Source of the DNA: JAEZJZ01 sp964450265
GTDB taxonomy: Bacteria; Bacillota; UBA994; UBA5500
DNA: 7,290 nucleotides
NCBI GenBank assembly: GCA_964450265.1
Contig: CAYVCY010000109.1
Location: 1-7,290, forward strand
Reading direction: 5' to 3'
The number at the start of each line of letters is the position of its first letter. Position 1 is the stretch's first letter. The notes under the pieces were generated by a model, which did no database searches, was not told where the DNA came from, and was given only the letters and a program-made list of their open reading frames with translations. Below, in pieces: positions 4,838 to 7,290 of this stretch. Made by a program: the position numbers and the translations under genes.

Positions 4838-6010
4838 ATGTTAGCAGTGATCAATGCCCGCTTCGAGACTATCGGCAACGGTATTATCGAGCACGGGCAG
4901 ATGCTAGTTGAAGACGGCAAGATCAAAGCAATTGGACAAGATCTGGAGATACCCGCTGACGCTAAGATGATCGATGCCGGTGGGCGCACGGTCACTCCAG
5001 GCGTGGTAGAATCCCATGCCCATGTGGGGATTGGCGAGCAAGGGATCGGGCCGGCTGGACAGGACACCAACGAAGCCACCAGTCCGGTTACCGCTTGGTG
5101 CCAGGCTATCGATGGCATCAACATGCTGGACAGCGCTTTTGACGATTTCCGTCGCGCCGGAATCACCAGTGTAAACGTCCCTCCCGGAAGTGCCAACATC
5201 ATCGGCGGCACCACGGTGGCGCTGAAGTGCAGAGGCACTATCGTCGACGAGGCGGTAATCAAGAATCCTACCGGCATGAAAGCCGCCATCGGCGAAAATC
5301 CGAAGCGGGTCTATGGCGGCCGCCGCCAGCATCCGTCTACGCGCATGGGTAATGCCGCCGTGATGCGGGAGGCATTGCTCAAGGCAAAGCAATATATGGG
5401 AAAACTGGACAACGCAAAGAGCGACCAGGATAAGCCAAAGCCAGACAAGCAGAACGAGGCAATGCTTCCGGTGATGCGGGGAGAGATCCCACTGCGTATT
5501 CACTGTCACCGCGCCGACGACATCACTACTGCCATTCGCGTAGCTAGCGAGTTTGGCATTAAGTACACGCTGGAGCATGTCACCGACGGTTATCTGTTGG
5601 TAGACCTGTTGAAGAAGAGCGGCGCGAGCAGTGCGGTCGGCCCGACCATGCAATACGGTTCCAAGGTGGAAAACAAAGACCGCGACTATCGTACCGCCAT
5701 CGCTCTGCATCAGGCTGGGGTTCCTTTCTGCTTCACCACCGACCATGCCGTGGTCGCCGGTCAGTATCTGATCACGACTGCTTCGCTGGCCGTCGGTTGG
5801 GGCATGGAGCGCGACGCGGCGCTGAGGGCGATCACCCTGTCTTCCGCCAAACACGCCGGCATTGACGATCGGGTTGGCTCGCTGGAAGTCGGGAAAGACG
5901 CTGACTTCGTCGTCTGGTCAGGCGATCCACTGGAGTTCACCACCTTCGCCGACATCACTGTGATCGATGGAGAGATTGTTTACGAACGGGAGGGTCAAGC
6001 ATGCTGCTAA
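4838..6010 (+). CDS. Metal-dependent amidohydrolase, imidazolonepropionase-like (first of a tandem pair)
   Basis: A cytoplasmic amidohydrolase-superfamily TIM-barrel enzyme, expected to hydrolyse a C-N bond in a cyclic or amide substrate; the substrate is not deducible. Motifs over 390 residues: N-terminal beta domain with the G-x-I-x-x-I-G strand, H60-A-H62 after TPGVVES (strand 1 metal site), conserved KNPTG (142-146) and GENPKR (152-157), then H222-C-H224-RADD (strand 5), H247 in LEHVTDG (strand 6), and D302-H303 in TTDHA (strand 8). The C-terminal VGSLEVGKDADFVVWSGDP is the usual family signature. I choose the ATG at 4838 because GGAGGAGG precedes it by six bases; upstream in-frame ATGs at 4775 and 4811 lack such a site. 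A lysine-rich stretch (about 189-207) lies before strand 5. It overlaps the next gene by 10 bp. There is no signal peptide. Confidence 0.9.
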   Translation: MLAVINARFETIGNGIIEHGQMLVEDGKIKAIGQDLEIPADAKMIDAGGRTVTPGVVESHAHVGIGEQGIGPAGQDTNEATSPVTAWCQAIDGINMLDSAFDDFRRAGITSVNVPPGSANIIGGTTVALKCRGTIVDEAVIKNPTGMKAAIGENPKRVYGGRRQHPSTRMGNAAVMREALLKAKQYMGKLDNAKSDQDKPKPDKQNEAMLPVMRGEIPLRIHCHRADDITTAIRVASEFGIKYTLEHVTDGYLLVDLLKKSGASSAVGPTMQYGSKVENKDRDYRTAIALHQAGVPFCFTTDHAVVAGQYLITTASLAVGWGMERDAALRAITLSSAKHAGIDDRVGSLEVGKDADFVVWSGDPLEFTTFADITVIDGEIVYEREGQACC

Positions 6011-7170
6011 TTACTGGAGCCAAGATCTACACCGTCGCAGGAGCTACATATGAGCAGGGCATGATGCTGGTGGACGACAACGGCAAAATCGCCGCTGTTG
6101 GCGAGCAGCTGACCGCCCCGGAAGGTGCCACTGTACTGGATTTTAGCGGCAAGGTGATCTTGCCAGGCTTCGTCGATGCCCATTCGCACGTCGGCATTTG
6201 GGGCGACGGCGAAGGCCCTGCCGGTTATGACGGGAATGAGATGCCCAGCCCCGTCAACGGCAAAGTAAACGCATTGGATTCTACGAACCCATTCCAGCGC
6301 AGCTTCGTCGGCGCCCGCGCAGGCGGAATCACCACCGTTCAGATCGTCCCTGGGTCCGGCAACCCGATCGGTGGCTTGGGCTTCGCCTGTAAGACAGCCG
6401 GCACGATCATCGACGAAATGGTGGTCAAGAACCCGACTGGTCTGAAAGGCGCCCTGGGCGAAAACCCGAAGCGGGCCCATGGCGAAGCTTTGAAGCATGC
6501 ACCGTCTACCCGCATGGGTACTGCTGGGCTGATTCGCGAATACTTCCAGAACGTCAAAGCCTATGCGGAGAAGAAGGACAAGGCTGCGGCTGACGGCAAG
6601 CCCTTTGACATCGACATGAACCTGGAATCCGGCTATCTGGTGCTGAAAGGTGAGATCCCCTTCCGCGTGCACGCCCACCGCCACGACGATATCATCACCG
6701 CCATTCGCCTCTGTGAGGAGTTTGGGCTGAAATACACCATCGAGCATTGCACCGATGGCCATATGATTGCGGACTTCCTGGGCAAGAAGCAAGTCACGGC
6801 CCACGTTGGCCCTGGTCTCTCTTCCCGCGGCAAGGTGGAGACAGCCAACTTCACCGATCGCAACCCGGCCGTGCTGCACAAGGCCGGCGTCAAGGTCTGC
6901 CTGATCACCGATCATCCCTTCCTGGACAGCCGAAACTACCACGCCTATGGCGCGATATCATCTAAGTACGGCTTGACTGTGGAAGAGACACTGAAGATGA
7001 TGACCATCAATCCGGCCGAGTCCATCGGCATCGCCGACCGCGTCGGCTCGCTGGAAGCAGGCAAGGATGCCGATTTCATCGTCATGAGCGGAGAACCGCT
7101 GAGCTACAAGAGCGTCATCCTGGAGACCTACATTGAAGGCAAGCGGGTCTGGGAGCGACCACAGTATTAA
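6001..7170 (+). CDS. Metal-dependent amidohydrolase, imidazolonepropionase-like (second of a tandem pair)
   Basis: This is a paralogue of the preceding gene, colinear over its whole 389 residues. The catalytic set is complete: H61-S-H63 after LPGFVDA, KNPTG (143-147), GENPKR (153-158), H224-A-H226-RHDD, H249 in IEHCTDG, and D304-H305 in ITDHP, with the C-terminal VGSLEAGKDADFIVMSGEP. The glutamate in GENPKR could be an extra metal ligand as in some deacetylases of the superfamily; that is speculative. The start at 6001 lies inside the end of the first gene and has its own GGGAGGG six bases upstream, so the two are co-transcribed and probably translationally coupled. Divergence at loop positions (WGDGEGPAGYDGNE versus GEQGIGPAGQDTNE; VGPGLSS versus VGPTMQY) suggests related but different substrates, or a heteromeric pair. 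The substrate is unknown. Confidence 0.9.
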   Translation: MLLITGAKIYTVAGATYEQGMMLVDDNGKIAAVGEQLTAPEGATVLDFSGKVILPGFVDAHSHVGIWGDGEGPAGYDGNEMPSPVNGKVNALDSTNPFQRSFVGARAGGITTVQIVPGSGNPIGGLGFACKTAGTIIDEMVVKNPTGLKGALGENPKRAHGEALKHAPSTRMGTAGLIREYFQNVKAYAEKKDKAAADGKPFDIDMNLESGYLVLKGEIPFRVHAHRHDDIITAIRLCEEFGLKYTIEHCTDGHMIADFLGKKQVTAHVGPGLSSRGKVETANFTDRNPAVLHKAGVKVCLITDHPFLDSRNYHAYGAISSKYGLTVEETLKMMTINPAESIGIADRVGSLEAGKDADFIVMSGEPLSYKSVILETYIEGKRVWERPQY

Positions 7171-7226
7171 GGTTCCAGCGTAACCAAGGTTAGGCGAGCG
7201 CTGATAGAGAAGAGGCAAACTAGGTC

Positions 7227-7252
7227 GGGCGGACAGCGAAAGCTGTCCGCCC
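7227..7252 (+). terminator. Strong GC-rich hairpin after the amidohydrolase pair
   Basis: A perfect 11-bp stem GGGCGGACAGC/GCTGTCCGCCC closes a GAAA tetraloop 56 bp downstream of the second amidohydrolase. It is followed by CTTGCTATCT, so there is no proper U tract. It may act as a terminator or a 3' mRNA-stabilising structure; it could also be one copy of a dispersed repeat. Confidence 0.5.
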
Positions 7253-7290
7253 CTTGCTATCTAAGGTCGCCGGTCCAGAACTCGGGTTTC

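Noticed and set aside
4904..5854. A 316-codon open frame on the minus strand opposite the first amidohydrolase, with a similar one (6007-6942) opposite the second
   Set aside because: Both are mirror frames of GC-biased coding sequence; the plus-strand frames carry complete catalytic motifs and ribosome binding sites.

Overview
The window looks like chromosomal DNA from an endospore-forming member of the Bacillota, on the Clostridia or Bacilli side. On the minus strand it carries the order SRP RNA (scr/ffs) - dnaX - ybaB/yaaK - recR - yaaL (DUF2508) - bofA - rRNA operon leader, the same order as the scr-dnaX-yaaK-recR-yaaL-bofA-rrn segment near the origin of Bacillus subtilis. BofA (a sporulation checkpoint protein) and an SRP RNA of the long, Alu-domain type both fit a spore former. 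I cannot name the genus from sequence alone.

Layout from left to right: positions 1-395 are the promoter and leader region of an rRNA operon that runs off the left edge on the minus strand. It has two canonical tandem sigma-A promoters (P1 and P2), a boxA-like antitermination site and several hairpins. An 80-bp REP/MITE-like palindrome lies between P2 and boxA. Positions 482-775 hold bofA (TTG start), 852-1205 the yaaL-like gene, 1357-1959 recR, 1963-2268 ybaB and 2261-3934 dnaX. Positions 3935-4202 hold a probable dnaX promoter, a 103-bp nested-palindrome element and the intrinsic terminator of the SRP RNA. Positions 4203-4472 are the SRP RNA, with its own promoter near 4560-4589. After a divergent spacer, two tandem overlapping genes on the plus strand (4838-6010 and 6001-7170) encode paralogous metal-dependent amidohydrolases of the imidazolonepropionase-like (COG1228) type, followed by a strong hairpin at 7227-7252.

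How the parts work together: dnaX (clamp-loader subunit), ybaB (nucleoid-associated protein) and recR (recombination mediator) form a tightly packed replication/repair operon. yaaL and bofA follow after a gap, and the operon order ends at a highly expressed rRNA transcription unit. The two amidohydrolases are transcribed away from this block and probably act as a pair on related, unknown substrates.

The best leads outside the standard genes are: (1) a possible frameshift or transcript-slippage site in dnaX, where A5G and C7 runs lie at the domain III/linker boundary and shifted frames stop almost at once, giving a gamma-like product; (2) a REP-like palindrome inside an rRNA leader; (3) a nested palindromic dispersed-repeat-like element between the SRP RNA terminator and dnaX; (4) the paired amidohydrolase paralogues. 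I see no convincing wholly new biological system here.
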